NCBI GenBank assembly: GCA_036733965.1
Contig: DAIMZL010000007.1
Location: forward strand, 1-61,256
Origin: JAEXOD01 sp937930275
GTDB taxonomy: Bacteria; Bacteroidota; Ignavibacteria; Ignavibacteriales; Melioribacteraceae
Direction of reading: 5' to 3'
DNA: 61,256 nucleotides
Shown: one piece after another, positions 34,503 to 43,872 of the stretch
How positions within the stretch are numbered: the first letter of the stretch is position 1
Layout of the letters: the number at the start of each line of letters is the position of its first letter
The notes under the pieces: generated by a model
What the model saw: the letters and a program-made list of their open reading frames with translations, nothing else
Database searches by the model: none
Told to the model about the DNA's origin: nothing
Program-made: the position numbers and the translations under genes

Positions 34503-34533
34503 TTGCCACCGCATTGCAGTGGCAATTTTTTTT
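34503..34533 (+). terminator. Intrinsic terminator between addB-like gene and greA
   Basis: TTGCCAC (34503-34509) pairs with GTGGCAA (34519-34525) across a 9-base loop and is followed by eight T. It separates the AddB-like gene from the greA operon, whose GTG start is only 23 bp further on. Confidence 0.85.
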
Positions 34534-34555
34534 ATAATAAAATAGGAGAGAAAAA

Positions 34556-35041
34556 GTGTCGCAAGTAGGATTTATTAACTTGAGCAGGGAAAAAATCCTT
34601 GAGTTTGAAGCTGAATTAAAAGAGCTAAAGACAAACGGCAGAAAACAAATGGCGGAAAGAATTGCCGAAGCAAGATCATATGGTGATTTGTCTGAAAATG
34701 CCGAGTATGATGCTGCTAAAGAAGCACAGGGATTATTAGAGTTAAAAATAAGTAAGTTAGAAGAGATGCTTTCTAAAGCAAGAATAATAGATACATCAAA
34801 TTTACCTAACGATATAGTACATATTTTAACAACCGTTTCTATTAAAAACTTAAATAACGGAAAAATATTAAAATATACTTTAGTATCATTAGAAGAAGCA
34901 GATTTACAAAGCGGAAAGTTAGCAATTACCTCCCCGGTCGGTCAAGCTTTGATGAATAAAAAGAAAGGGGATATAGTTGAAGTAAAAGTACCAGCCGGTT
35001 TAATTAAATACGAGATACTTGAACTTGAACAGCCTGCTTGA
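34556..35041 (+). CDS. greA: Transcription elongation factor GreA
   Basis: A 161-residue cytoplasmic factor that reactivates backtracked RNA polymerase by stimulating transcript cleavage. The N-terminal coiled coil carries the acidic tip ARSYGDLSENAEYDAAKEAQ, with the catalytic acidic pair in DLSENAEYD. The C-terminal FKBP-like domain is SPVGQALMNKKKGDIVEVKVPAG, ending YEILELEQPA. Translation starts at a GTG preceded by TAGGAGAG. Length is normal for GreA. It is the first gene of a dense operon and its last 23 bases overlap the start of the ribD frame. Confidence 0.96.
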   Translation: MSQVGFINLSREKILEFEAELKELKTNGRKQMAERIAEARSYGDLSENAEYDAAKEAQGLLELKISKLEEMLSKARIIDTSNLPNDIVHILTTVSIKNLNNGKILKYTLVSLEEADLQSGKLAITSPVGQALMNKKKGDIVEVKVPAGLIKYEILELEQPA

Positions 35042-36128
35042 TGATGAAGCGTATATTAAGCTGACTATAGAGTTAGCTAAAAAAGGGGAAAGCTTTGTTA
35101 GCCCAAATCCTATGGTTGGTGCGGTAATTGTTAAAAATAACGCAATTATCGGAGTTGGCTATCATGCTAAGTTTGGCGAAAACCATGCCGAAATAAATGC
35201 TTTTGCCGCATGTAAGGAAAATCCAGAGGGAGCAACTTTATATGTAAATTTAGAACCATGCTCCCACTACGGAAAAACTCCGCCTTGTGTTAATGCTATT
35301 ATTGAAAAGAAAGTTAAGAGAGTTGTTATTGGTACTTTGGATCCAAATCCGCTTGTGGCAGGTAACGGTGTACGTTTACTAAAAGAAGCCGGAATAGAAG
35401 TTAAAATAGACGTACTTAAAAAAGAATGTCTTGAATTAAACAAGATATTTTTTAAACACATAACATCTAAATTACCATATATACATCTTAAAGTAGCACA
35501 GACATTAGATTCGAAAATAGCAGATAAATATTTTAAGAGTAAGTGGATAACTTGTGCCGAAAGCAGAACTTATGTCCATGAACTTAGAAATATTTATGAT
35601 GCGGTTTTAATTGGTAGCAATACTGTTAAAATTGATAATCCGGAATTATCGGTAAGACTTTTAGAAGGACGAAATCCATATAGAATTGTAATTAATTCTG
35701 ATTGTTCACTATCTAACGAGTACAAAATATTTAATATGAAAGACGGAAAAACTATTTTGGTATGTAGTGAAATATATAAGGCTAATTTTAAAAAGTTAAA
35801 ACTGTTTGAAGAACTTGGAGTAAATGTAGTTTTTGCAGAGCAGAACAAAAAGGGGAAATTGAAGTATAAAAGTGTTTTACAACAATTATATAAAATCGGA
35901 ATATACTCGATTTTAGTTGAAGGCGGAGCACGCATCTTTACTAATTTCATAAAAAAGGGGCTTTTTGATGAATTAGATGTTTTTATTAGTCCTAAAATCT
36001 TGGGGAATGGGCTTGCTCCGTTTGAAGATGTAGGTGTAAAAAAATTAAGCAAAGCAATACCTTTAAAGCTTAATAAAGTTTTAACTTTGGGTGATGACGT
36101 TTTACTGAATTATCTAAAGGTAAAATAA
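35019..36128 (+). CDS. ribD: Bifunctional riboflavin deaminase/reductase RibD
   Basis: Catalyses deamination and reduction of the pyrimidine intermediate in riboflavin synthesis; 369 residues is the normal two-domain length. The deaminase domain has the zinc site HAEINAF with PCSHYGKTPPCVNAI, after SFVSPNPMVGAVIV. The reductase domain includes HLKVAQTLDSKIADK, AVLIGSNTVKIDNPELSVR and ILVEGGARIFTNFIK. No in-frame ATG exists before the conserved N-terminus (AYIKLTIELAKKG), so translation must start at a TTG (35019 or 35025) inside the end of greA, suggesting translational coupling. The stop overlaps the ribE start (TAATG). No FMN riboswitch can lie directly upstream, because that sequence is coding. 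Confidence 0.94.
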   Translation: MNLNSLLDDEAYIKLTIELAKKGESFVSPNPMVGAVIVKNNAIIGVGYHAKFGENHAEINAFAACKENPEGATLYVNLEPCSHYGKTPPCVNAIIEKKVKRVVIGTLDPNPLVAGNGVRLLKEAGIEVKIDVLKKECLELNKIFFKHITSKLPYIHLKVAQTLDSKIADKYFKSKWITCAESRTYVHELRNIYDAVLIGSNTVKIDNPELSVRLLEGRNPYRIVINSDCSLSNEYKIFNMKDGKTILVCSEIYKANFKKLKLFEELGVNVVFAEQNKKGKLKYKSVLQQLYKIGIYSILVEGGARIFTNFIKKGLFDELDVFISPKILGNGLAPFEDVGVKKLSKAIPLKLNKVLTLGDDVLLNYLKVK

Positions 36129-36760
36129 TGTTTACCGGAATTGTTGAGGAAATAGGTAAAGTAATAAAAAAGAATAGAAAAGGAGACGGTATTGAATTTT
36201 CTATTTTTTCCGAACTTCTAATTAAAGATATATTTTTAGGTGATAGCATTTCTGTTAACGGTGTTTGCCAAACTGTCGAAAAAAAAGAAGGAAATACTTT
36301 TAATATTTCAACTGTTGAAGAAACATTAAAAAAAACTAATTTGGGACAACTAAGTGTTAATTCTTTTGTTAATCTTGAATCTTCTTTAACATTAAATAAA
36401 AAAATTAGCGGTCATCTTGTTTATGGACACGTTGATTGTACCGGTAAGATTGTTAAACTAATTACTAAAGATTTGGGTTATCAATTAACTATTCAGTATC
36501 CAAAAGAGTTTTATAAATATTTAATAAATGTCGGGTCAATATCTCTTAACGGTATTAGCTTAACTGTTGCCAATTTTAATGATTCTGTTTTAGATGTTGC
36601 AATAATACCGCATACTTGGGTAAATACAGTTCTTAAATATGTTAAAATTGGAGATGAGTTAAATTTAGAGTTTGATATTATCGGAAAATATGTTGAAAAA
36701 ATTGTAGGTAAAAAAGAAAATCGACTAACGGAAGATTATTTAAAAAAACTTGGCTTTTAG
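36128..36760 (+). CDS. ribE: Riboflavin synthase alpha chain
   Basis: A 210-residue enzyme that dismutates two 6,7-dimethyl-8-ribityllumazine molecules to riboflavin. It starts with the family signature MFTGIVEEIG and has two tandem lumazine-binding barrels: about 1-90 with GDSISVNGVCQTV, and about 98-195 with GHVDCTGKI, GSISLNGISLTVAN and IPHTWVNTVL. The start codon overlaps the ribD stop by one base, and its TAG overlaps the GTG of tilS, so the genes are translationally linked. The remaining riboflavin genes (ribA/B, ribH) are not in the window. Confidence 0.95.
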   Translation: MFTGIVEEIGKVIKKNRKGDGIEFSIFSELLIKDIFLGDSISVNGVCQTVEKKEGNTFNISTVEETLKKTNLGQLSVNSFVNLESSLTLNKKISGHLVYGHVDCTGKIVKLITKDLGYQLTIQYPKEFYKYLINVGSISLNGISLTVANFNDSVLDVAIIPHTWVNTVLKYVKIGDELNLEFDIIGKYVEKIVGKKENRLTEDYLKKLGF

Positions 36761-38130
36761 TGAACACTTATAATAAAGCAATTAATTTTATTAAAGAAAA
36801 TGACCTAATTAAAAAAGGGGATAAAATTATTTTGGCATTAAGCGGCGGAGGTGATAGTGTCTTTTTATTCCATCTCTTTATATTTTTAAAAAAACTTCTT
36901 GATATTGAATTTCACTGTTTTCACTTAAATCATAATTTAAGGGGAAATGATAGTTTGCTTGATGAAGACTTTTGTATTAACTTGTGTTCACAATACAATA
37001 TTACGATAACGGTAAAAAGCGCTGATATAAAGAAGTGTGCTATCGAAACAAAAAAATCGATTGAAGATACCGCAAGGCAGATTCGATACAAGGAGTTAAT
37101 TGAATTAAAAACCAATATTAATTTTAATAAAATAGCAACCGCACATAATTTAGATGACAATATTGAAACTGTCTTACAACGTTTGATTGAAGGGACCGGT
37201 TTAAAAGGTTTAAACGGTATTCCCATAATTAGAGAGGGTTTTATAATTCGTCCTTTACTTTGTCTAACAAAAAATGAGATAAATACGTTTTTAAAAGATA
37301 ACGGTTTAATGTATAGATTTGATAAATCAAATGATGATCTCACATATAAAAGAAATTTTATAAGGCATAAGTTGATTCCGATAATTTCGGAATTTAATAG
37401 TGCTTATCAAGTTGGTATCCAGAGAACCGTAAAAAATTTGAACGGTATTAGTGAATTCTATTTTAAGGAAATTAGAAAAATTACAGAAGGGTTTATTAAA
37501 ACGGACAAACATAATATTTATATAGATTTGGCAATATTTGATGAAAATGGATTGACGGTTATTAGCGAATGTATAAAAATTAAATTGGAAGAAAAATTTA
37601 ATTATAGATTTGATTTTTTAGATGCAGAAAAATTAGCTAATATAAAAAATATTCAAGTTGGTAAATTTTTAGAACTTAAAGAAGAAATATTTTTGTTTAG
37701 AGATAGAGATAAATTGATTCTATCTAAAAAAATAAAAAAAAATGACGAAATGGTACATCTTACTGTAGGTGTTCCGATTAATATCGGTGATATTAAATTA
37801 TTTTCGGAAATAACTGATAAAGAAAAAATAAATGTTAAGAATAAATTAACCAATGAAGAGTATTTGGATTTTAATCTAATAGATTCAAAGAATCTTTATA
37901 TTAGAACTTGGAAAAGCGGTGATTTTTTTAATCCCTTAGGAATGAAAGGTAGTAAAAAAATTAGCGATTTTTTAACTGATAATAAAATTGATGTTATTAC
38001 TAAAGCAAATCAAAAAGTTTTGGTAAATGTGAACGAAATAATTTATGTTATTGGTTATAGGATTAACGATAAATATAAAATTACGAATAAAACTAAGAAG
38101 GTGCTTAAATTATGGATAGACTTAACTTAG
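36760..38130 (+). CDS. tilS: tRNA(Ile)-lysidine synthetase TilS
   Basis: A cytoplasmic PP-loop ATPase of 456 residues that attaches lysine to C34 of tRNA-Ile(CAU), changing its codon reading from AUG to AUA. The PP-loop is ILALSGGGDSVFLFH (SGGGDS at 28-33). Other motifs are HCFHLNHNLRG, DTARQIRYKEL, ATAHNLDDNIETVLQRL, GTGLKGLNGIP and RPLL. The C-terminal substrate-binding part includes the NPLGMKGSKKISDFLTDNKI stretch. Translation begins at a GTG whose G is the last base of the ribE stop. The 3' end overlaps hpt by 19 bp. An essential gene. Confidence 0.95.
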   Translation: MNTYNKAINFIKENDLIKKGDKIILALSGGGDSVFLFHLFIFLKKLLDIEFHCFHLNHNLRGNDSLLDEDFCINLCSQYNITITVKSADIKKCAIETKKSIEDTARQIRYKELIELKTNINFNKIATAHNLDDNIETVLQRLIEGTGLKGLNGIPIIREGFIIRPLLCLTKNEINTFLKDNGLMYRFDKSNDDLTYKRNFIRHKLIPIISEFNSAYQVGIQRTVKNLNGISEFYFKEIRKITEGFIKTDKHNIYIDLAIFDENGLTVISECIKIKLEEKFNYRFDFLDAEKLANIKNIQVGKFLELKEEIFLFRDRDKLILSKKIKKNDEMVHLTVGVPINIGDIKLFSEITDKEKINVKNKLTNEEYLDFNLIDSKNLYIRTWKSGDFFNPLGMKGSKKISDFLTDNKIDVITKANQKVLVNVNEIIYVIGYRINDKYKITNKTKKVLKLWIDLT

Positions 38131-38672
38131 AAGCAGAGGAAATATTAGTAGGGAACGAAAAGTTTGTTAAGTATTTGTCCGAAGAACAAATTCAATCAAG
38201 AGTTAAAGAGTTGGGAGAACAAATAGCAAACGAATATGCGGGAAAACTTCCGATTTTTATCGGTATTTTGAATGGCTCATTTATGTTTATGGCTGATTTA
38301 CTGAAAAATATTAATCTAAGCTGCGAGATGGACTTTTTTAAGTTATCAAGTTACGGTGATTCAAAAATATCAAGCGGTAAAGTAAAGTTGCTAAAAGAGT
38401 TAAATGCAGATATTATAGATAGAAATATAGTTATAGTTGAAGACATAGTAGATACAGGGCTTTCTTTAAAGTATATCGAAGAAATAATGGAACATTATAA
38501 ACCTGCATCTGTAAAAGTTGCTACACTACTTTTTAAACCTAATTCGCTAAAATATAACGTAAAAATTGATTATATTGGGTTTGAAATTCCGGATAAGTTT
38601 GTAATTGGGTATGGGTTGGATTATGGGCAAAAATATAGAAACTTACGCTCAATATATTCTTTACATGAATAA
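38112..38672 (+). CDS. hpt: Hypoxanthine phosphoribosyltransferase
   Basis: A purine-salvage enzyme of 186 residues converting hypoxanthine or guanine plus PRPP to IMP or GMP. The PRPP-binding signature is IVIVEDIVDTGLSLKYI (about 111-127). IFIGILNGSFMFMADLL and the C-terminal IGFEIPDKFVIGYGLDYG region are also typical. The ATG lies within the 3' end of tilS, and pairing of tilS, hpt and ftsH is a widespread bacterial arrangement (as in Bacillus), which supports all three calls. ftsH begins 15 bp later after AGAGGG. Confidence 0.95.
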   Translation: MDRLNLEAEEILVGNEKFVKYLSEEQIQSRVKELGEQIANEYAGKLPIFIGILNGSFMFMADLLKNINLSCEMDFFKLSSYGDSKISSGKVKLLKELNADIIDRNIVIVEDIVDTGLSLKYIEEIMEHYKPASVKVATLLFKPNSLKYNVKIDYIGFEIPDKFVIGYGLDYGQKYRNLRSIYSLHE

Positions 38673-38687
38673 AGAGGGAAAATATAA

Positions 38688-40799
38688 ATGATAAAAAAAT
38701 TAAATTTTGCCGATAACCGAAAACAGGATAATTCTGATAATAAGAATTCAGGTGACGGCGGCTCGAACAAGAAGAATGATGATTTTGATTGGTCAAAAAT
38801 AATTAAAACTGTTTTTAGCTGGGGTGCCGTAATAATTGCAGCTGTAATAGTTATGCAATTATGGCGTGGTGGCTCGTCAGGAACTGCTGAAATAACTTTT
38901 GATGTTTACCAGCAATTACTTGAAGGCGATGAAATTCTTGAAGGTAAAATAATTAAAACTGATATTAACGATTATACTTTTGAAGGGACTTTAGTTAAAG
39001 AAAAATCCTTAAGTGTAAATAATACATGGGTTAAAACAGATAAGTTTACGGTTACTTTAGTTGAGCCTATTTTACAAGAACAAGTAAAAATATGGAAAGA
39101 AAAAAATATAAAATATACATTTGTTAAAAACTCAAACGAGTGGTTAAATGTTGTTTTAGGATTTTTACCTTGGGTACTAATTATAGGTGTATGGTTTTTA
39201 ATAATGCGCAGAATGCAAGGAGGAGGAGGCGGAAGTAGCTCACGCGGTTTATTTAATTTCGGAAAAAGCAAAGCCAAACTGATAAACGAATCCCAAATTA
39301 AATTTACATTTAAAGATGTTGCCGGTGCAGACGAAGCGAAATTAGAGCTTCAAGAGATAATTGAATTTTTACGCGAACCTTCAAAATTCCGTAAATTAGG
39401 CGGTAAAATACCTCGTGGTGTTTTATTATTGGGACCTCCGGGAACCGGAAAAACTTTACTTGCACGTGCAGTTGCCGGAGAAGCAGGAGTGCCATTCTTT
39501 TCTATAAGCGGTGCCGATTTTGTGGAAATGTTTGTAGGTGTCGGCGCAAGCAGAGTAAGAGATTTATTTGATCAAGGTAAAAGAAATGCACCTTGTATAA
39601 TATTTATTGATGAAATAGATGCTGTGGGAAGACATCGTGGTGCAGGTTTAGGCGGCGGACATGACGAAAGAGAACAGACACTTAACCAATTATTAGTCGA
39701 AATGGATGGATTTGAGCAAAATAGCGGAGTCATTATAATTGCGGCAACCAACCGTCCGGATGTTTTAGACCCAGCGCTGTTACGTCCGGGTCGTTTTGAT
39801 AGACAAGTAGTTGTTGATAGACCTGATGTAAACGGACGTGAAGGAATATTAAAAGTTCACACAAGAAAAATTCCGTTAGATGTTGACGTAGATTTAAAAG
39901 TATTAGCTAAAGGTACTCCGGGATTAGCAGGAGCAGATTTAGCAAATCTTGCTAACGAAGCAGCATTACTTGCTGCAAGAAAAAACAAAACAAAAGTTAG
40001 CATGGACGATTTTGAAGAAGCCAAAGATAAAGTTATGATGGGGATGGAACGTAAAAGTCTAATTATAACCGAAGAAGAGAAAAAAGTTACTTCTTATCAC
40101 GAAATAGGTCATGTGCTTGTTGCTCGTATGATTCCGGAAGCAGATCCTGTACACAAAGTTACAATTATACCACGTGGAAGAGCACTTGGTGTAACTACAT
40201 ATTTGCCTGTTGACGAAAAACATACTTATTCAAAAGAGTACCTTGAAGCAATGATAACATATGCATTGGGCGGGCGTGCTGCCGAAAAGTTGATTTTTAA
40301 CAAATTTACAACAGGTGCAGGTAACGATATTGAAAAGGCTACAGGAATAGCTCGTAAGATGGTATGCGAATGGGGTATGAGCGAAAAACTTGGTCCTTTA
40401 TCTTATGGAAGTAAAGAAGAAGAGATATTTTTAGGTAGGGAAATTACTAAACATAAAGACTTTAGTGATAGAACTGCAGAAATGATTGACGAAGAAATTA
40501 AAGACATTATCATTAGATGCATGAACCGTGCCGACAAAATATTAAAAGACAACGAAGATATTTTACATCGCCTTTCATTGGAGCTTTTAGAACGAGAAAT
40601 ATTGGATTCAGAAGAAATTGATAAAATAATCAGAGGTGAAGAATTACCTCCGGTAAAAAAAACAAACGGTAAAAACGACAAAGACCCTAAAAATAGTTCG
40701 GACATTCCCGACCACGTAAAGGAATTGCTTGAAAAAAGAAAAAGTAAGGAAGTTGGGAATAATAATGAGAAAATAGATGGTGAATCAAACACAATTTGA
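38688..40799 (+). CDS. ftsH: ATP-dependent zinc metalloprotease FtsH
   Basis: A 703-residue inner-membrane AAA+ protease that degrades misfolded membrane and regulatory proteins. A hydrophilic N-tail of about 35 residues precedes two membrane helices (about 40-58 and 153-173) flanking the periplasmic domain. The AAA+ module has Walker A GPPGTGKT (249-256), Walker B CIIFIDEIDA (303-312), sensor AATNRPD and the arginine-finger region RPGRFDRQ. The zinc site is HEIGH (471-475), with Ile and Val where many FtsH have Ala (HEAGHA). The Asn/Lys-rich C-terminal tail overlaps the next gene by 23 bp. Start is at 38688 after AGAGGG. Confidence 0.96.
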   Translation: MIKKLNFADNRKQDNSDNKNSGDGGSNKKNDDFDWSKIIKTVFSWGAVIIAAVIVMQLWRGGSSGTAEITFDVYQQLLEGDEILEGKIIKTDINDYTFEGTLVKEKSLSVNNTWVKTDKFTVTLVEPILQEQVKIWKEKNIKYTFVKNSNEWLNVVLGFLPWVLIIGVWFLIMRRMQGGGGGSSSRGLFNFGKSKAKLINESQIKFTFKDVAGADEAKLELQEIIEFLREPSKFRKLGGKIPRGVLLLGPPGTGKTLLARAVAGEAGVPFFSISGADFVEMFVGVGASRVRDLFDQGKRNAPCIIFIDEIDAVGRHRGAGLGGGHDEREQTLNQLLVEMDGFEQNSGVIIIAATNRPDVLDPALLRPGRFDRQVVVDRPDVNGREGILKVHTRKIPLDVDVDLKVLAKGTPGLAGADLANLANEAALLAARKNKTKVSMDDFEEAKDKVMMGMERKSLIITEEEKKVTSYHEIGHVLVARMIPEADPVHKVTIIPRGRALGVTTYLPVDEKHTYSKEYLEAMITYALGGRAAEKLIFNKFTTGAGNDIEKATGIARKMVCEWGMSEKLGPLSYGSKEEEIFLGREITKHKDFSDRTAEMIDEEIKDIIIRCMNRADKILKDNEDILHRLSLELLEREILDSEEIDKIIRGEELPPVKKTNGKNDKDPKNSSDIPDHVKELLEKRKSKEVGNNNEKIDGESNTI

Positions 40800-41448
40800 T
40801 GACATTGCATATAAAAATGAAGTATTGAGAAAGAGCATACATTTATGCTCTCTTTCAATACCTATTATTTATTATTTTATTCATAAAACTACTGCCCTTT
40901 TTATACTTGTACCGCTGGCACTATTTTCACTGACTTTAGATTTTGGTAGATACTACTCTCCTTTGCTTGCAAAGTATATTTATAAATACTTTGGTTTTAT
41001 GCTGAGAAAACATGAGATAGACAGCAGCAAAAAAAACTTAAACGGTGCAACTTATGTCTTTTTATCTGCTGCAATAGTTGTAATGATTTTTCCCAAAGTA
41101 ATTGTTATAACAGCTTTTTCAGTTCTAATTATTAGTGATATTTTAGCTGCATTAATTGGCAGAAAGTTTGGAAAACATAAATTTTTGGCTAAAAGTTTGG
41201 AAGGTACAACTGCTTTTTTTATTTCTGCATGTTTAGTTGTTTTGGTTACGCCAAAGGTTACAGGAAAACCTATTGAATACTTAATCGGGTTTATTTCTGT
41301 TGCAGTGGGAGCAATTGCAGAAAATATTTCGTATGGGTGGGCTGACGATAACTTTGCTATTCCGGTTTCAATCGGATTTGTAATGTGGTTATTGTATTTT
41401 TTACTGCTCCCCGGAGTATCTTTAAACCTTGCTAACGTACCTTTATAA
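40777..41448 (+). CDS. Polyprenol/phytol kinase-like membrane protein (CTP-dependent)
   Basis: A 223-residue inner-membrane protein with about six hydrophobic segments. It resembles the SEC59/DGK1/VTE5 family of CTP-dependent lipid kinases, which phosphorylate dolichol, diacylglycerol or phytol. Landmarks are EVLRKSIHLCSLSIPI at the start, NLNGATYVFLSAAIVV, and the conserved SDILAALIGRKFGKHKF followed by KSLEGTTAFFISACLVV. The ATG lies in the last 23 bases of ftsH, so it is translated with it. The lipid substrate is unknown; annotation as phosphatidate cytidylyltransferase is common for this family but less likely for this short form. Confidence 0.78.
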   Translation: MVNQTQFDDIAYKNEVLRKSIHLCSLSIPIIYYFIHKTTALFILVPLALFSLTLDFGRYYSPLLAKYIYKYFGFMLRKHEIDSSKKNLNGATYVFLSAAIVVMIFPKVIVITAFSVLIISDILAALIGRKFGKHKFLAKSLEGTTAFFISACLVVLVTPKVTGKPIEYLIGFISVAVGAIAENISYGWADDNFAIPVSIGFVMWLLYFLLLPGVSLNLANVPL

Positions 41449-41505
41449 TTGAAACAATTTCTAATTATAACTTGTACAAATTAAAAAAATTAATTTGATA
41501 TCATT

Positions 41506-42606
41506 ATGATCAAAAAATCATTACCTTTAGTATTATTTACGTTTATAGCAATTGTGCTAATAGTATCATTAACTGCATGCGATCAAAAAAAGAAAGCATT
41601 GGGCAACGAAGACGATATTTATGTAATTGCCGATACTGCAAGCTATTACACATTAGAACCGGCTTTATTAACAGTATTTAATAAAATTGTTTATACACCC
41701 CAGCCGGAAAACTTGTTTAACTTAAAACGTTTTAATTATGATAGTTTTGAGAAACAAAAAAATAAAAAGAATGTTCTAATAATTTGTCCGCTAAATACCG
41801 GTAGCGAGCTATCAAAATATGTAGAAAGTATTTTAGATGATAAGGTAATTGATTTAGTAATGAAAGATAGTGCATTTTTCTTTACTAAAAAAGACTTATG
41901 GGCAAAAGATCAGCTTGTTATGATCGTTACGGGTAAATCTGATGAAGTTATAGCTAAAAACTTATTACTTTATTCTGAAAATTTATTATATGCTTTTCAA
42001 AAAGCAAGTGATGAACGACTTTTTAATTCATTATATAATGAAAAGTATGAGAAAAAAGATATTGAAGCTAAATTTTTAAAAAATTACGGCTGGTTAATTT
42101 ATGTTCAGGCAGATTTTCAGTTAGCAATGGATAAACCAAATGATAATTTTGTTTGGTTAAGACGTTCACCCGATAGTGATATGGAACGTTGGATTTTTGT
42201 TCATTGGATTGATAATGCAAGCCCGACTTTAGTAAATAGTGATTCAATTGTTACACTAAGGAACAAGATTACTGAAAAGTTTTATAGAACATCAGATGAC
42301 TCAACATGGGTTGAAATTTCTGAGGATAATAGAAGCAGTAAAGAAGTAAATTTTAACGGTTTTTATGCTATTATGACTCAAGGTTTATGGAGGTTTAAAG
42401 ATAATAGCGGAGGAGGTCCGTTTATAAGCTATACATTTTATGACGAAAAAACAAAGCGTTTATATATGATTGACGGTTCTATTTATGCACCTAAATATTA
42501 TAAAAAGAGATTAATACATCAAATGGACGTGTTACTTCAATCATTTAAACCCAAATATATGGTTGATAAAGATAAAGCAGAAGATATCTTAAGTAATTTA
42601 GAATAA
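41506..42606 (+). CDS. DUF4837-family lipoprotein
   Basis: A 366-residue lipoprotein (lipobox around LTACDQ, Cys24) of the DUF4837 family known mainly from Bacteroidota and relatives. Features are the IYVIADTASYYTLEPALLTVF opening region, KDLWAKDQLVMIVTG, the WIFVHWIDNASPTLVNSD segment and GLWRFKDNSGGGPFISYTFYD, followed by the C-terminal QMDVLLQSFK. No catalytic motif is visible and the function of the family is not known. It is 57 bp after the lipid-kinase-like gene and ends at a bidirectional terminator shared with the convergent T9SS cargo gene. Confidence 0.82.
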   Translation: MIKKSLPLVLFTFIAIVLIVSLTACDQKKKALGNEDDIYVIADTASYYTLEPALLTVFNKIVYTPQPENLFNLKRFNYDSFEKQKNKKNVLIICPLNTGSELSKYVESILDDKVIDLVMKDSAFFFTKKDLWAKDQLVMIVTGKSDEVIAKNLLLYSENLLYAFQKASDERLFNSLYNEKYEKKDIEAKFLKNYGWLIYVQADFQLAMDKPNDNFVWLRRSPDSDMERWIFVHWIDNASPTLVNSDSIVTLRNKITEKFYRTSDDSTWVEISEDNRSSKEVNFNGFYAIMTQGLWRFKDNSGGGPFISYTFYDEKTKRLYMIDGSIYAPKYYKKRLIHQMDVLLQSFKPKYMVDKDKAEDILSNLE

Positions 42607-42634
42607 AAAAAGCCGGTTTAACCGGCTTTTTTTT
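42606..42634. terminator. Bidirectional intrinsic terminator between convergent genes
   Basis: AAAAAGCCGGTT (42607-42618) and AACCGGCTTTTT (42620-42631) form a perfect stem around one base, with A-runs on the left and T-runs on the right, so it works in both directions. It fills the 31 bp between the DUF4837 stop and the stop of the minus-strand T9SS cargo gene. Confidence 0.93.
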
Positions 42635-42637
42635 AGA

Positions 42638-43723
42638 TTATTTTAGATATATCATTTTTATTGTTTTTGCTAAATTATTTGCAGTCAATCTGCAGAAATA
42701 AACGCCACCCGAAATATTGCTTAAAGGTAACCATACCGAACTATATGCACCTGATTGCAAGTTATCGTTAATTATAGTTTCTACTTCATTCCCTAAAACA
42801 TCGTATATCACTAAACTTACTTGAGACGGTTCGGAAATGCTAAATTTTATTGTTGTTGCCGGATTAAAAGGATTTGGGTAGTTTTGTTCTAAATTAAAGT
42901 CTGAAGGTATAAACGGATGAGGTTGAACGTCAACAGTACCTGAAGTTGTCCAAAGTACGTCTGTAACATCTATAAAACCGTTATCTGGTGCAAGAGTATC
43001 AACCGCAGAAAATGAAACGCTAAACCCGTTTAGCGCAACAATTTCGTAAGAAATTTCTCTTGAATAATCGCCTGTTGCAGCCTCATACCTTGTTTCGTCT
43101 TCTCTTAAACGTAACGCCGGTAAAATTTCATTATATGGCGTTCTAATAGTACCGTAGGCGTCACATTTATAATGCTTTCTATGATTTTCGGTATATGAGT
43201 TCATCGGTGCGCCGTTCAAAAACGATGAAGCAGTAAATTGAAATATATCAGTCCATTCAGTTAAATAAGTCATTGGAAAAATAAATGATTTTTCTGCAGG
43301 TGAATTAACCAATTTTTGACCAATACTCATTGTTGGCAATGTCACTTCCATTTTTGCACCGGATACATTAAAAGCATCATCCGTTACAGTTACATAAGAA
43401 TAAAAACTGGCAGGTACACCCATCATTGTTTCCGGTGTTAATAAGACCAGGTTTGAACCCGGAAATTCACCAATATAAGGTGATGTTACAGGATTTACAG
43501 ATGTTGAAGTAACAGCAAAATGAGATTTTAAGTTGAAAAAGTCCCATGTATTATTACCGGGTGCTCCGATATTTACATTTGTGGTTAAAGTATCTTCGTG
43601 GCTTGTAAGCGAATTACCTATTGCGTAAATGATTTGTACATCACTTTTAGTAAGCGTAATTTGTCCGCTTATTAGTGATGTAAATAAGAAAAAAAAGGCA
43701 AAAACAATGTAGAAATTTTTCAT
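42638..43723 (-). CDS. T9SS-secreted protein of unknown function (paralogue A)
   Basis: A 361-residue exported protein that I do not recognise beyond its sorting tail. A signal peptide ends near SLISGQ (about 20). The N-terminal domain (about 21-270) contains VQIIYAIGNSLTSHEDTL, GAPGNNTWDFFNL and IGEFPGSNLVLLTPETMMGV, and has no catalytic signature. The C-terminus is a full T9SS sorting domain (LEQNYPNPFNPATTIKFSIS to KTIKMIYLK). The gene 190 bp upstream on the same strand encodes a close paralogue broken by a gap, so this is a tandem duplication. Expression ends at the shared terminator. Confidence 0.82.
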   Translation of the reverse strand: MKNFYIVFAFFFLFTSLISGQITLTKSDVQIIYAIGNSLTSHEDTLTTNVNIGAPGNNTWDFFNLKSHFAVTSTSVNPVTSPYIGEFPGSNLVLLTPETMMGVPASFYSYVTVTDDAFNVSGAKMEVTLPTMSIGQKLVNSPAEKSFIFPMTYLTEWTDIFQFTASSFLNGAPMNSYTENHRKHYKCDAYGTIRTPYNEILPALRLREDETRYEAATGDYSREISYEIVALNGFSVSFSAVDTLAPDNGFIDVTDVLWTTSGTVDVQPHPFIPSDFNLEQNYPNPFNPATTIKFSISEPSQVSLVIYDVLGNEVETIINDNLQSGAYSSVWLPLSNISGGVYFCRLTANNLAKTIKMIYLK

Positions 43724-43872
43724 AGCGAACCCCTAAATATGTTATAAATTAAGTAAACCAATCAAAAGGCTGAATAAATGAATAATATGTTACTATTATT
43801 TATTGAATATATTAATTATTGCTGAAAAGAGCAAGAAAAATAATATTATTTAAGCGCTAAAATATTAAAACT

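Noticed and set aside
34980..35020. FMN riboswitch upstream of ribD
   Set aside because: The bases before ribD are the end of greA, and no RFN-type conserved stems are visible before greA.
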